In this document: piece after piece, positions 48,023-59,935 of the stretch
How the letters are laid out: each line of letters begins with the position of its first letter
How positions within the stretch are numbered: position 1 is the first letter of the stretch
From: Coriolopsis trogii
Lineage: Eukaryota > Basidiomycota > Agaricomycetes > Polyporales > Polyporaceae
DNA length: 64,000 nucleotides
Assembly: GCA_020543525.1 (NCBI GenBank)
Contig: JAHYIO010000008.1
Span: forward strand, 186,001-250,000
Reading direction: 5' to 3'
Position numbers and translations under genes: made by a program
Notes under the pieces: model-generated
The model's database searches: none
The model's input: the letters and a program-made list of their open reading frames with translations, nothing else
Told to the model about the DNA's origin: nothing

Positions 48023-49940
48023 TCACCCGGGCCAGCGCCAGGGCGTCAACTCGTCCACTTCATCGATAACTGAGAATACCAAGGACGGGTGCCAGATATC
48101 AGTACGTCCCTCATGACGACGAGCCAAAAAATACTGACCTCTGCTTATAGGGACCACATTTTGCGTCCCAGCTTTGTCGCCGTCGCAATCTAAGGCATAG
48201 AGCGTCCGGACCATCTCGCCGACGTCAAGGTAGTACGCCTCCGAATAGGGCAATTCTTCTCCGTCTCCCCCTAAGAATATTGCTTTCTCGCCAAGGACAG
48301 TGCTGACGAGGGGAGCAAAGGCATGGATTGCGGCTGCGCACGCTTCCGGCTCGCAAAGGACGGAGTCCATCATATCGAGGAAGCGCAGGGACGTGTTCGG
48401 CACAAATCCCGGAGCGTCTACTGTCTCGCGAACGTTCTGTATAGTTGTATCGAGAGCGATAGAGAACTCTATGAGCTGCGGACACTTCCACGCGAAGTAC
48501 GCAACACCAGCCCAGGTGATCTTGGACACGTTCCTCCAGCCGCAAAACCAGATGGGACGGAAGTCCACAAGGTGCGGCCAGGCAGACGCAAACTCGCGGA
48601 GGTCGTCGTCGGTAAGTTGTCCTACCAACGGCACGTTGACCCTGAGCACCCGCAATGACGAGAACGGTATCAGCGGCGCCAGAACCGCGGCGTCGAGTCC
48701 GTGTTCGGCCGGGTTGACTGGCCAACTCCCTTCCCGGTAGGGGAGGAACTCGACGCCGAGCGCATGGAGCGTATGTCTTGAACAATGGTCTCGAAGCGCA
48801 ATGAAGAGATCCTGCACATCTTGCACAATAACGGGTTTGTCGTAGTCCACTGTGAGTATGCGCAGTCTGCATTGGTGCATGAGCTTGATGAGCACGGTCG
48901 CGGCGGGCAGAAGTGCCGTGTGGAGGAACAAGCAGTTGAGAGAATCGTACGGGGTGGGATGGGGACAGGGTGGGGTCGTCAGGAAACTCAAGTCAGACGC
49001 TGTCTCTTCATCCAAGCGGAGGAAAGCCTTTTTCAGGAATGTCTGCTGTCCCAAATAACGCAGGAGGTCCTGAGACATGGGCAACTGCGTGACGTTGTAT
49101 CCCTCTAGTCGCTTGCACTGGTGAACGAACGACCACGAGGCCTCCACCACCTCCGGTGACTGTATAGGAGATATTTCGAACTCTGTCAATGATGGACAGA
49201 GATTATAGATGGCCTTCGTCAACGGTGCGACTTGCTCATAGGTACTATGAGCAGGGGTTCCACGTCGCTTGAAAGCATCGGGATGGAACGCAAATGACAG
49301 GGTAGTCAACTTGGGTCCGAGAAGCATGGGCAGGAGATCCAGGAACGCTGTCTCATCGGTATTCCAGCGTAAACGAAGGAGATTGGGTAGAATATGCTCG
49401 CGCCGGCGATATAGACACAGCTGCATTGCTGCAGTCCAATGCATCGGCCTCGGCCAGTGGGAAGATAGGTGTCTCGCCCACATCTGCATTTCCTGGTCGC
49501 CGAATTCTGTTAGGTAGTATCCTAGCGCCTTGATTCGATGTGCGTAGTAGTCAAACCTGACCCAATCGGAAGCAACGAGTGGTCGTCGGATGAACTATAT
49601 CAGTGCATATGTTAGGCATCGAGCAGTTCTTATCGAGGACCAGAGGATTTCGACCTACGATGTCGTGGTATTGCTTAACATACGGCCCGATCGCCTCCAC
49701 CTCTTCGACAGCACTCTTTGGCAGGGTGCCTACCAGTGGGTTAAGCGTCAATTGGTTCCTCCACAACACATTCAAAGTAGGCTCGAGGAAGGTCCGGCAA
49801 GTAGTCGCAAGCGCTACCAGTATGGAGTTCGAGTACGATAATTCGTGGTATCCAGTGTGAGGATTGTCGCGCCAGAGGGTAATCGCCACATATTCTAGTA
49901 TTTGCTGGAAAATCTCGGGAACAAGGAGACAACGGTGCAT
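48023..49940 (-). CDS. F-box protein
   Basis: A substrate adaptor for SCF ubiquitin ligases. Exon 1 starts at 49940 with MHRCLLVPEIFQQILEYVAI, the F-box core that contacts Skp1, followed by LVALATTCRTFLEPTLNVLW, its second half. After an intron (ending near 49600) the protein continues FIRRPLVASDWVRFDYYAHR and then a long C-terminal region (48023-49489 open) with scattered Leu-rich segments such as LLPNLLRLRW and LTTLSFAFHP, consistent with degenerate leucine-rich repeats as in many agaricomycete F-box proteins. About 590 residues. The target is unknown. Agaricomycetes have large, fast-changing F-box families, so orthology is unlikely to be informative. Confidence 0.85.
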
Positions 49941-50340
49941 GGTGGTTAGTCACTGAAGTGTTGCGAGGATCGATATCGATGCCCTTGATGGGAGGTTGAA
50001 CGCGCCTCACTGAAAGCGTGGGAATGTGGACGCCCCCAAGCGCTCAGAACACTACAACACGTCGCCGGAGAGATGTCAGTAACAAGGTTCAACGTTCAGG
50101 ATGGGTATATGGACAGTAGTAGTAAGCGATTAATAAGTCAGAAACTGCGAGGTAAGTTAGGGAGGATATAAGCAATCCGGGACTGTCCCGCCGGACATGC
50201 ACTCCGGCTAACTTGCTGCAAGTACCGACACATAACACTTGGGAGGTTGGGTGAAACAGCCGGGAACAACTTGCAGCAGAACATGCATCTTGTCAGATCG
50301 TCTTGGTGTCTTCGCCACAGCTGGAAAATGTCACTCGTCG
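49941..50340. promoter_or_regulatory. Upstream region of the F-box gene
   Basis: About 400 bp; no gene seen. It ends at a Ser/His-rich minus-strand ORF. Confidence 0.35.
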
Positions 50341-50871
50341 CTATGCCCGATGATGCCCCGGGCCCATGCCTTCGCGAGTATATCGCAAGTAGCCTTCAGC
50401 GTAGAACATGGTTTGGCTGCCGGACGTAGGCTGGTCAACAGCTTTTGGAGAGTTTGCAATCGGCGAGTGGCAAGGCGCAGAAGTTGCACCATAACGTCCG
50501 TAAATTTGGTGGCGAGGGAAGTACGGATAATGATGTGATGACGATAGGTATTGTGATGTATTATGGTATGTATGTGAGCTATGTCCTGCCCAGAGGATAG
50601 GGACGCCGCGTGGGTGCCGCAACGTGGGTGAACAAGAAGAATGCTGGGATGGGACTGATGGGGAAGATGAAGGCGAGCTATGTTGGGACGAAGATGATGT
50701 AGGGATTGTATGGTGCGGTGAGCTTCGTGCTGATGTCGAGCCCGAGTAATGTGAGGAGGAAGGGTGGCGCGAACGTAGCTTAGGGTACTCTGGCGAACGC
50801 CTGACATGGCTCCGTGGCGAGGATGCCGAAGGGTACGAGGCTAGAGAGGCGTGTCGCGAGTGGTGATCCAT
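50341..50871 (-). CDS. Hypothetical Ser/His/Pro-rich protein
   Basis: A single open frame of 176 residues starting MDHHSRHASLASYPSASSPR. It is rich in Ser, His, Tyr and Pro, with no predicted fold, signal or membrane span. The composition is unlike a random antisense frame and the start is clear, but low-complexity frames can arise by chance. An overlapping 158-residue frame in another phase weakens the case. Not recognised. Confidence 0.35.
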   Translation of the reverse strand: MDHHSRHASLASYPSASSPRSHVRRSPEYPKLRSRHPSSSHYSGSTSARSSPHHTIPTSSSSQHSSPSSSPSVPSQHSSCSPTLRHPRGVPILWAGHSSHTYHNTSQYLSSSHHYPYFPRHQIYGRYGATSAPCHSPIANSPKAVDQPTSGSQTMFYAEGYLRYTREGMGPGHHRA

Positions 50872-53800
50872 GAACGTCGTGTTGGTCTTCTACATGTCTA
50901 AAGTCTAGTCGTTATATGGCGAGCAGAGTATGGTGAGCAGTGCCTCTCGCCCAGGGAGTTGCGTCAACGATGGCAGACGGCAGGCATAGGGCGGTTGGCG
51001 CGATGGTCCTGAACAGGAAACTCGGCGGGGAGAGCTCCATAACCGTCGCGTACGATGGTGCGCCCGAGCTACTTGTGCGCTATCTTAGAGAGCTAGAAGA
51101 CTCGTAACAAGAGCTGCGCAAGAGTATGAGTAGAACCGAGGAGCCAAGTCCTGCCATGAAGGGGTATACGGAGCGAGACGGGACCGAGAGGCAGAGCGAA
51201 AACAGTAGGAATGGACGAGAGTCATGACGAAGAGCCGGAGAGTTGCATCGCCACGAGCAGGAACTGTGGGCGTAGGAGGAGGAGGTCGCCAGAACAGGGA
51301 GGGAAGTGCAGGCCGACACGGAGAGCAGCAAGCGGAATCCGTCGGGAGAGGAGCAGACTCCGTCGGGAGAGGAGCAGACGCCGTCGAAAGGAAGGTATAG
51401 CGGACAGGGCTGCGCAGATCATTAAAATGCTGAAGGTTTTGTGCACATAAGTCCCTCCTTCTTGAGAAGAGATGCCGCTTAGAGTAGCAACAGCGGCGGG
51501 AAATGTACGTCGGCTGTAGAGAAATGCGTACTTCCAAGGGTTTTTTCCTAGAAAATATGCGGAATAAGTCACATTTCAAGGGCAGGCACCATACATGGTC
51601 ATCTCTTTGTACTCCCCCCAATCTACGATCCACGGAGGTTGGCAGTGGTTGGCTTCTTTGCGGACGGACAGGCAGTGCGCACCATGTTGGGCGCTCCTAG
51701 CACGGCACACGACGCGTAATTCATAGAGCGAAAAACACGTCAGCAACTGTTGAGAGTTAAAAAGAACGCAGATAATGTGTTTCTCGTCCTCGAGAGCATT
51801 GTTTCAATGACCATGGCGACCTGATGGATGCGACGCGAAGTACAATAACGGTGAGCGCCTAACGTAGAACAACGAGAAAGAATAAGACGACGTACACATA
51901 TATAGGTCCACGAGACATGGGCAGATCGAGATAATTCCCTCTGGAGCAGCTTGGAAGTAGGACAGTGTCTACTGATGGAGGTACGGACTGCGGATGCGCG
52001 GAGCGGCCTCCCCTCTCACTGTCCGAGGCTTCCTCAGGAATCCGAAGAGAACCAAACACTGTCATCGGTATCACACTGGTTTGTCTGTTAATGAAGAGAG
52101 CCTCAAGGCATAATGGCGCGGGACAGCATTATCAAGGTGCCGACCCTTAGGCGGAAGCGATGTCTGTTGGGTAGGAGCGTATGTCAGCCGCAGCCAGGAC
52201 AGAACCCAGAGTAAGTCTCGTGAGGGCTCGAGCTCTCGCCACCGACACTCACTTGCATAGAGTACGCAATACGTTCCAATATAAACGGAGAACAGAGTTT
52301 CCGCTTCGGTAGTGGTGATCAGAAGGATGGCGACGACCGAGAATATGCCGCCTTTTCCCTGAGCATAGGAGCCGAACGAAACATTCAAGTGGAATATGGA
52401 GCATTAAAAATCATATATAGCGGAGCTCTGCTGCATCAGTCCACTATCTCCGACGTGCAACCTCAGGAGATGAAGTAACGTGGCCCCTGGTAAGGCCCAT
52501 CGGCGACGGCCGTACTGCCTCATGGATGATACTCAGATTCCCTCAGTCCTCCACTGCTACAGTCTCAAATGGCGCAAACAATGATTGCAATAGGCGTTCG
52601 GACTCCGTTCCAAGGCAAATCGTCAAAATCAGCCATAGGAACGAGGACACGCAGCGCCGCTCTCGGTCCCCTTCAAGTTGCTGGTCTCAGTACTCGAGGA
52701 TGACCGTGACCGACCGCATGGGCATCCCATCCATCTGCAAAAGAGGGACCATAGCCGCCTCTTTGCTGAGACGTCGCACCAGCCGAATGCGTCGTGTAGA
52801 GTGACGTGGCAACCCGACCCTCGTGCCTTGTCCCTCAGGAAACCAAAGGAGCAAGACACTCGAAACTTGACTTTCGAACACCCTCTCCACGTAGACGTCG
52901 GACTCACGTTCAACAAGCAACTCTCAGGCATCGCCGATCGTGGCTGATCATGAGAATGCGACGGCCGGACATGAACGGCGAACGCGGTCCAACAAACCCC
53001 TCCTGCCAGCAGAAATGAAGATTCTCTTCCTCAGCGTGCAAGTTCCAACAAGCGCAGCACTCACCCCAGCAGCAAATGAATCCATCACCGTTTCCGCACC
53101 GCGAGCTTCTTCACTTCGCGCCCACGAATCGGTACGTTCGCGGCGGAACCATACATTGGTTCGTGGCCAAGGGTCAACATCGACGAAGCGCCCACAACGA
53201 GCCGAGGTTCGAGACGGCGGCACGCATCCTCCTCATGGGCAGCCAACCCACCTCCTCCAACAATGCCGCTGCGTTGTGCAAAGCAGCAGCGGCTGCAACG
53301 TCTGTATTCAGCCAGTGACTATATATGCTACAAGTACACGATTGCGAGGCAAGACAAGACACATCAGCATCAGTTTACAAGGAAAACGGCTTTACTACTA
53401 CTTCTCGGCGAACGTATGCAGATGTCTGACAGTGACAACGCGATTGTTGATACTATGATACTATGAACGGCTGGCTGCGGATGCGCGACAAGCGACGACG
53501 TAGATCTTCTTGCGATACTAGATCACGATCTCCGTCTCCCAGGTCGGTTAAGCGGCGCACGCAGACCTGCATGCAGGAGTGCACCACCATAACCACGGCG
53601 AGACAGTAGACGATACCGTCGGTGAGGGGAGGAGAGGGGGAAACGGACCGAAATGGGGGGGAGCAAACAAATCGGAGAACGAATTGAGGAGAGCATGATT
53701 CAAAGCGCGAGGGGCAAGCGATGCAGCGAAGCGGTTCAACACGAGAGTGATGTGGGCGATGGACGAGGGACGAGGGACAAGTGACGAGTTAGTAGATTGA

Positions 53801-54766
53801 CCGATGGCGAGTGGCGTTGGCGGGAGTTGGGGCGAGAGACTGGGCAGGCGTCCTCGGACAGGGTAGGGCGACGTCTTCAAGACCATCAGCGGGGCGGTGT
53901 GGACCACGGTTCGCGTCGGGAGGGCTCCGAGAAGGTAAAAGAGGAAACAAGGTACATAAGAAGTAGCCGAACCAAACAAGGGGGAGCGTCATGCCCTGAG
54001 ACGGGGAGGTAGTGATGATGGCACAATTGGACAGGAGGGGAGGTCGCAAAGGAGGTGACGAGACACGCAAGGTGACCGCACTAATGTACAAGGCAGAAAA
54101 GAAGAGGCAAGAGCCATCGCAAGAATGGGCAGGCATGGGTGTGGCCACACGGCAGACAACGCCAGGTGTGACCGATGAAGGAAAGTCGATCTCTGAACAC
54201 GACGACACAAGGAAGCAGAACAAGCAGCACATACGGAATCGAAACGTAATGGAGCCCTCCCTCGATCCGCGACGGTTGAATTTGAGTGATCGCGTGGCAA
54301 TGCAGCCTGCGACGTCGTCTTCGTTCTCGTAACGATCCCCGGTAGCACTCCGAGAATCAGCTGGCCTTGGGAACGTGCTCCAACCGCCCGGCAGGCACGC
54401 GCGAGACATCTTCGGGGGCAGTTGCGAGATTGGATCAGGAGCGATGATGGCTGCGAATGGAGACCGAGGAAGCTAGCGAGCGAGATCGAGTAGAGAAAAG
54501 GAGATCTACCCGTTGCATACGCAGAGCAATCGATCGCAGGCGATGCAGCGACGACCTGAAACCGCACTACCCGCGCGCGCAGAGGTTCAATACGTCTCAG
54601 CATTGAGCTCCGACCGGCTGCTGTCTCGGGCAGGAGGCACGCCCAAGAGGCACGGAGACGCCGCATGCGTTCACCATATATAAGGCAGAGGCACCCACCC
54701 CGCGTTCGCATAACCCCCCACCTTCTGCCGCCCAGGAGTCGCTCCGCACCACAAGTCCCGAGGCCA
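50872..54766. other. Gene-poor stretch of 3.9 kb
   Basis: No family-level match on either strand. Weak candidates: 52071-52388 minus, with GIFSVVAILLITTTEAETLF and SVYIGTYCVLYA, which could be a membrane exon; 52678-52947 plus, 89 residues; 53789-54711 minus, two overlapping frames of 206 and 240 residues with chance-like composition. A 21-bp unit is duplicated near 51336-51378. Codon-like order is lost compared with the flanks, so this may be an old intergenic or decayed region. Confidence 0.4.
51336..51398 (+). repeat. Short 21-bp tandem repeat
   Basis: The unit CCGTCGGGAGAGGAGCAGAC occurs twice in tandem, with a diverged partial third copy (CCGTCGAAAGG) after it. No coding context is supported. 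Confidence 0.7.
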
Positions 54767-57521
54767 TCAATTCGTCAACGCGCCAACCGCCACAGACCCG
54801 TTTGACGTCGACCTGGCCGAAACAAGCCTGACAGAAGTCGGCCTGTCGACGAGGTCAGCTCGGTGTCTCTTCCCGGATACGGGCGAGGAGCCTGCGTCGT
54901 CCAGTTCTTCACTCGACCGTTTCCGCTGGCGCAACGGCGAGCTCGACGGCGGAGGTACAATCGTCACCGACGGCGACAGCGACTCCTCCTCTGCCACCTC
55001 TCTCCGCATCCGTTTCGGCGGCGTGCGCGCCCGCTCTGACCGGTCGACGTCAGCCTCGATCGACCACGAGGGCACGTCCGATTCTGCGTCCAGATCTGAC
55101 GAAGGCCGTTTGCGCGACGTGGCGTGGTACGCGGAGACGAGGGCGGGGGACTCGGGTATCGAGAGAGACGTGTCGTCGCCTCGCTCTGACTCGCCGTCTT
55201 CAGACTCTTCCTCCGACCCGTCCAGGTCGTCCTCTTCCTCTTCCTCGAGGACATCGTCGCGCGCAACAGGGGGGTCCTGGAGCCTGATCTGCACTGGAGG
55301 CTGATTTGGCTGTTGCTGAGCGACAGACAGTTGGGCCTGTGTTGGGACGGTGGCCCCTGCGGGCACGTTCGCGTTCATCATCGCCCGCTCACATATCGAG
55401 CACCGACACTGGTACAGGGGTGCGCAAGCCTCGCGCCACACCTGTGTGCCGTCAGCATCCCGATCGTCAGTTTATGAGAGCAACAGACGTACCGCAATCA
55501 ATGCCTCCACGCTGTATGGCGGCATGTGCTGAGCCGTCACGGGTACGTACGGGATCGGTCGAAGCAGTTCAGGCGCCTTCATCATGGGCGATATCGGTGA
55601 CGGGATACCAGTCACAGGGGACGACACGACAGCCTCGTCCTCCTTCGCCGTGGGCGGTGGAGATGGCGTCGTTTGTAGTGTAGTCGTCGACAACACGGGG
55701 CTCGTGATGTGTGAACGGTCCGATCGCGACGACGACGACGAGTCGTCCTCGTCCTTGACCGCCCGTCGTCCGTCCTCCAACCGCGCGTGCCTCCGCCGCT
55801 CCAGCCAGTCGATGCCGTTGTACCAAGTCGATTCGTCCCGCAGCTCACGCAGAACGTCCTCGGTCGACATTCGCACGGCGCGAATCGCAGGGTCCGTACC
55901 ATCCGCGGCGCACTCCATCACCAGCTTGCGCACGACGTTGCGCAGCGGAGGCAGGAGAATCTCCCGCATCTGCCGCTGGAATGCACGAAACGTCTGTTCA
56001 CAGAGCCCAAAAGAGGGAGCATGGGGGACAGAGTGGGTCTTGGGTCGCGGGTGCTCGAGCTCCTGCGCCTCGTCGCCTTGGCCATCCTCCAGCGCACCTT
56101 CGTAGATAGCACGACGGTTCCAAGGACACGGGTGCTGCGCTGGTGCTAGTCGCGGTCGACCCTGATTCGTGTTGTTGTACCAATCGTCGGCCGGACTGAT
56201 CCAATGCCCGTCCAGTATCCGGTTGCGTGCCCAGTCGTTGAGGGCCAGTTCCCGGATGCCACCCGCGTCTTCCGTCAGACTGAGCATCTCCGGGTCGTCC
56301 AGGTCGTCTTCACTCAGCTCTTCGTCGCTGCCGTATGCCTCGCCGGCTTCTGCTCTCGACACGTATCGCGACGCCGCGAGGGCCTGCTGGAGCATGTCTC
56401 CGAGCTTCGTGAACGTCCGCAGCCAGTGTTTGTCCTCCGCGACCTGGAGCACGTCTCGGATCGAACCCTCACCCATGTCGATGAACGCCTCCACCGACTG
56501 CTTCGTCTCCCAGTCCACATGCGCCCATCTCCGAGCGTTCACCGCCTCCTGCCACTCCGGCCGGATCTGCACTCTCCTCCAAAAGCCTTCGTTGCGGCAC
56601 GTCCGACACGTCGCTTCCACACCGGGCCACGTCTCTTCGTCCTCGTTTTCGACGCAAGTGATAGCGTTGTACGTTTGCGTATAGTCGTCTTCGAATTCGC
56701 CTCGAGGCGCTTCGCGGAGACATACACCGCAGAATGCGTTGCTCTTCCGGTGCTCCTTGCAGAGGCTGATGACGCCGAGAGTGGGCGTCGTGGTGGAGCG
56801 CTTTGCACTTCCGGTGCAGAGGCCCTCGTTGTTGTACGGGTAGTTGATGCGACACACCGTGCACGAATTGTCCAACAAGGACCGATAGTGTCGATACATG
56901 GTTATGCGTTGTGCGTGGGCTCCGTTGGAGCCGGCGGTGGGGTGCATGTAGAGGAGGTAGTTGTACGAACCGGTGGGATCGAGGACGGCGCACGCCTTGT
57001 TCCAGAAGAGATGGCATTCGACTGTCGGGTCGCGGATGAGCATGAGACATGGAAGGCAGGCGCGACGAAACGCGTCGACACGACTCCGACGCCGTCGCGA
57101 ACATGTGCGGGTGGCTCGACTGGATCCCTACGCGAGCGCGGAGAATCAAGACACTCACGATGAACCTTCCACGCGGGAAACAAGTGCATTACTTTCTCCA
57201 TCTCCAAACCGTCACGGAGGGTCGTGAATGCGAAACGTTGAGGCCACATTTCCCGGACCTCCCATGTGTTCGGACAGTACCCGCTCGCGGATGCATCGAG
57301 GAGGTAGAAAGTCGTGATCAGCCTGAACAAGACGTTAAGCCGGGCGGTGGCGCAAAGCAATAAGCGACGTGAGCGACATGCCTGACGATCTCTCCGGGGA
57401 GATCCTGCCACGAACGGGCGGTCTTGCCCTTGTAGACGTGTTGCATGAGCTGTTTGTTGTGCTCGACGACGAAGACGTTGCCGGAGACGACGTCGAGAGC
57501 GGTGTGCGTCGAGGACGCCAT
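54767..57521 (-). CDS. Large conserved basidiomycete protein of unknown function
   Basis: I recognise the overall pattern from agaricomycete proteins but know no function. Start at 57521, MASSTHTALDVVSGNVFVVE, then GKTARSWQDLPGEIVR and LITTFYLLDASASGYCPNTW, which has F-box-like spacing (LPxEIvRlI). A Cys-rich block follows: NSCTVCRINYPYNNEG, SLCKEHRKSNAFCGVCLREA and ATCRTCRNEGFWRR, at least three CxxC pairs that could bind zinc. Next come an acidic stretch (SDEELSEDDLDDPEM), ARNRILDGHWISPADDWYNN and SLCEQ/CEQTFRAFQRQMREIL. The C-terminal third is Ser/Pro- and Glu/Asp-rich and probably disordered. An intron separates SVEALIA from VWREACAPLYQCRCSICERA, another Cys cluster. About 830 residues, four exons. 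A nuclear adaptor role is only a guess. Confidence 0.8.
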
Positions 57522-57970
57522 TGCGCAGGCGTCACAGGAATGTGGGAGGTGACAGATCGCGACAAGCCAGTGTCACAGTGGGTAATTGCCCCCGTACACG
57601 CAGCCACTCCCACTCTCCCACGCACGGACCTCTCCCCCAGCGCCCATTACCAGACTGCAGTGACACACCCAGGCCATCCCAGCGTCTCATCTGCATGGTC
57701 CTCGGAGATCGCGACTGACGTCGGTCGCGCTTGAGCCTCACACTCGCGCTCTCTCGTCTCTGCCCTGCTCGCCTGCCTCTGTCTCTGTCTGCCTCTCTCT
57801 GTCTCTGCCTGTCTTTGCCTCTTTCTGTCTCTGCCTTTGTCTCCGCCTCTGCCTGTGTCTCCGCGTCTGCCGCTCTCCGCTCGCTTGCTCACTCGTCCCT
57901 CGCTCTCCCAAGACTCAAGTCCCCTCCGCCCGCCTCCAGCGCTCCCTCGCGCTCCCGCCCCGGCTCGAAG
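57522..57970. repeat. Pyrimidine microsatellite in an intergenic region
   Basis: About 450 bp between the divergent conserved gene and the first kinase fragment. At about 57760-57960 the plus strand is almost all C and T, made of CTGTCTCTGCCT-like units. Such tracts may form triplex or slippage structures. No gene is supported. Confidence 0.75.
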
Positions 57971-58159
57971 ATGAACACTTGCGACGTCGCATGGAACGCC
58001 TCTTGCACGCCCACTCTCTCGTCCCCATCTGTGCGCGTCCCAATCCAAGCCGACTCCAGAGCACAATATCACCCCGCTCTCGGTCGAGGAGGATATCGCA
58101 ACGTCCTCCTCGCGGTCGCGTCTTTTGGTGCTGGCTCGATGCGACTACATGGTATGTAA
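57971..58159 (+). pseudogene. Protein-kinase glycine-loop fragment
   Basis: A short frame from the ATG at 57971 ends HPALGRGGYRNVLLAVASFG before a stop at 58157-58159. LGRGGYRNV is the ATP-binding glycine-rich loop of a Ser/Thr kinase (GxGxxGxV, with Arg in place of the third Gly), but the VAIK lysine and the alpha-C helix are absent downstream. It heads an array of kinase C-lobe fragments and looks like the remnant of the parent gene's 5' end. Confidence 0.6.
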
Positions 58160-58280
58160 GTGAACTACACGCTCGCTGCGCGCTCCCGTTGTCTTGATCC
58201 AGGTACGTCCCAACACCAGTCCTCCGCCGCCGCTCTGCCATCCGCCGGTCTCAAGTCAACTGCACTTCACCGATGCTCGT

Positions 58281-58700
58281 CTAGTGCTTCTCCTCTCCCA
58301 GTCGCCATCGACACGCTCAGGCTCTTGTGTCCGCAACTCGCCCGGGCTCGTACACTCGGACATCAAGCCTGCGAACATCTTGCTTCCGACCGTCCTAATA
58401 GCTCACTACTCATCCGTCAGAGACGACGACTTCTCCACCAGTGCCGCCTGTACCGCGTCTTGGACGCCGCCTGGGCACCGACGGCCAGCGGGAGCTCTCA
58501 TACACCCGACGCTACGCTGCTTCGATACTTCTTTGAATGACGACGAGTGTGTAAACTACTACAGTCGGACTATGGATACTCTCTGTGCACCGCTCTGCCA
58601 CCCAGCGGTCTCGAGTCGGGTATACCTGCTTCCACCCGGAAACTGATCCAGTCTCCCGCTCCCGCTGTCTGGAACTGTCTCTCTCACAACATTGTCCCCC
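58281..58700 (+). pseudogene. Decayed kinase fragment, repeat unit 1
   Basis: Contains HSDIKPANILLPTV (near 58352-58395), the catalytic-loop DxKPxN motif of a Ser/Thr kinase, followed by degenerate text with no DFG, and then VNYYS (near 58550), the counterpart of DYYS in unit 5. Frames shift within the unit. It shares DNA-level similarity over about 420 bp with the next units. Confidence 0.65.
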
Positions 58701-59150
58701 TCTAGTGCTTCCCTCTATCTGTCTGACAACTCTGCCATCCGCTAGACTAGTCCTCGGGCCCACGCGCACGCCGATACACATCAAGCCTGTGAACATCTCC
58801 GTCTCGGCCGACGACTACATCATGATCACGGACTTTGGGTCGTCTGGGAACTGCCCTCGCACAATGGCTCCACGTCTCTACGCTCCAATCACGTCTTGGA
58901 CGTTCTGGTCCCGATTCAACAACATCACCTTGTGTGGGGACAACCAAGCGTCCTTCACTCGACGCTACGCTGCTCCAGAACTTGTCAAAGAGCCTCCGTC
59001 CTGTATTACGACGAGCATGTAGACTACTACAGCTGGGGTACGGTGCACAGGGAGCGGTCTCAAGCCGGGTACGCCTGCTCCCATCCGGGAACCTAATCCA
59101 CTCTCCCGTTCATGCTATCTCAAACTCTGTCTCCCTCACGACATTGTCCC
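58701..59150 (+). pseudogene. Decayed kinase fragment, repeat unit 2
   Basis: The best-kept unit. HIKPVNISVSADDYIMITDF with GSS gives the catalytic loop (its Asp lost) and an intact DFG motif near 58845; RRYAAPELVKEPPS (near 58965) gives the APE motif of subdomain VIII. A stop follows at 59022, and the next piece, VDYYSWGTVH, is in another frame. The unit begins with CTAGTGCTTCCCTCTATCTG, shared with units 3 and 4. Confidence 0.7.
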
Positions 59151-59570
59151 CTTCTAGTGCTTCCCTCTATCTGTCTGATGACTCCGCCATCCGCTGAACT
59201 GGTTCTTGGGCTCACGCGCAGACATCAAGCCTGCGAACATCTTGCTCACGGTCGACTGTCCTAATACCTCATCTGCTAGAGATGACAATGGGCCAGACTT
59301 CTCCACCGATGCCGCCCGGACCGCATCTAGGACGACGCCATCATCTTGACCATCAATGGCCAGCTCAAGCTCTCTCGCACCCGACACCACGCTGCTCCAG
59401 AACTTGTCAAAGCGCCTCCATCCTGGATTATGACGAACATGTAAACTACTACAGTTGTGCTACAGTGCACAGAGAGCGGTCTCGACTTGAGTACACCCGC
59501 TCCCGGCCGGAACACTATTCCGCTCACGCTGTGTTGAAGTCTGTCAGAGCCTACCACTCACGCTGCTCTC
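59151..59570 (+). pseudogene. Decayed kinase fragment, repeat unit 3
   Basis: Starts with the same CTAGTGCTTCCCTCTATCTG block. One frame has ADIKPANILLTVD (near 59218), and another has the eroded counterparts of the APE segment and VNYYS (near 59395-59450). DFG is not readable. Several frame shifts and stops. Confidence 0.65.
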
Positions 59571-59935
59571 CCCTTCCAGTGCTTCCCTCTATCTATCTGA
59601 CGACTGGGCTCACGCGCAGGCTGTCACACATCAAGCCTGCGAACATCTCCGTCCCAGCCGACGACCACATCGTGATCCGGCCCGTGGGTCGTCCACGAAC
59701 CGCCCTCGCGCAATGGGCTCGACGTCTCGACAAATGCCGCCCGGACTGCTGCTCGGTTGTTCTGCCTGCGGTCCAGCACCGTGACCTCGTGCGGGGACGA
59801 CCAAGTGGCCGCGGCCTCCACCTACGCTGCTCGAGAACTCCACAAAGCGCAACGTCGAGATGAACGGCCAAACGATGAGCGTGTGGACTACTACTCCAGC
59901 CGACTCTCACGCTGCGAGAACTGGCGCTTGGCGAG
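59571..59935 (+). pseudogene. Decayed kinase fragment, repeat unit 4
   Basis: Starts with CCAGTGCTTCCCTCTATCTA, then HIKPANISVPADDHIVI (near 59629) in place of the catalytic loop. The DFG position reads RPVGR, and the APE segment is eroded (CSRTPQ in one frame). VDYYSS (near 59885) marks the subdomain IX position. Confidence 0.65.

Noticed and set aside
53789..54711. Overlapping minus-strand ORFs of 206 and 240 residues
   Set aside because: Two phases open over the same DNA with similar composition, no motifs and no intron logic; most likely chance.
56204..57163. 319-residue plus-strand ORF
   Set aside because: Antisense to the conserved Cys-cluster gene, whose minus frame carries ordered CxxC motifs.
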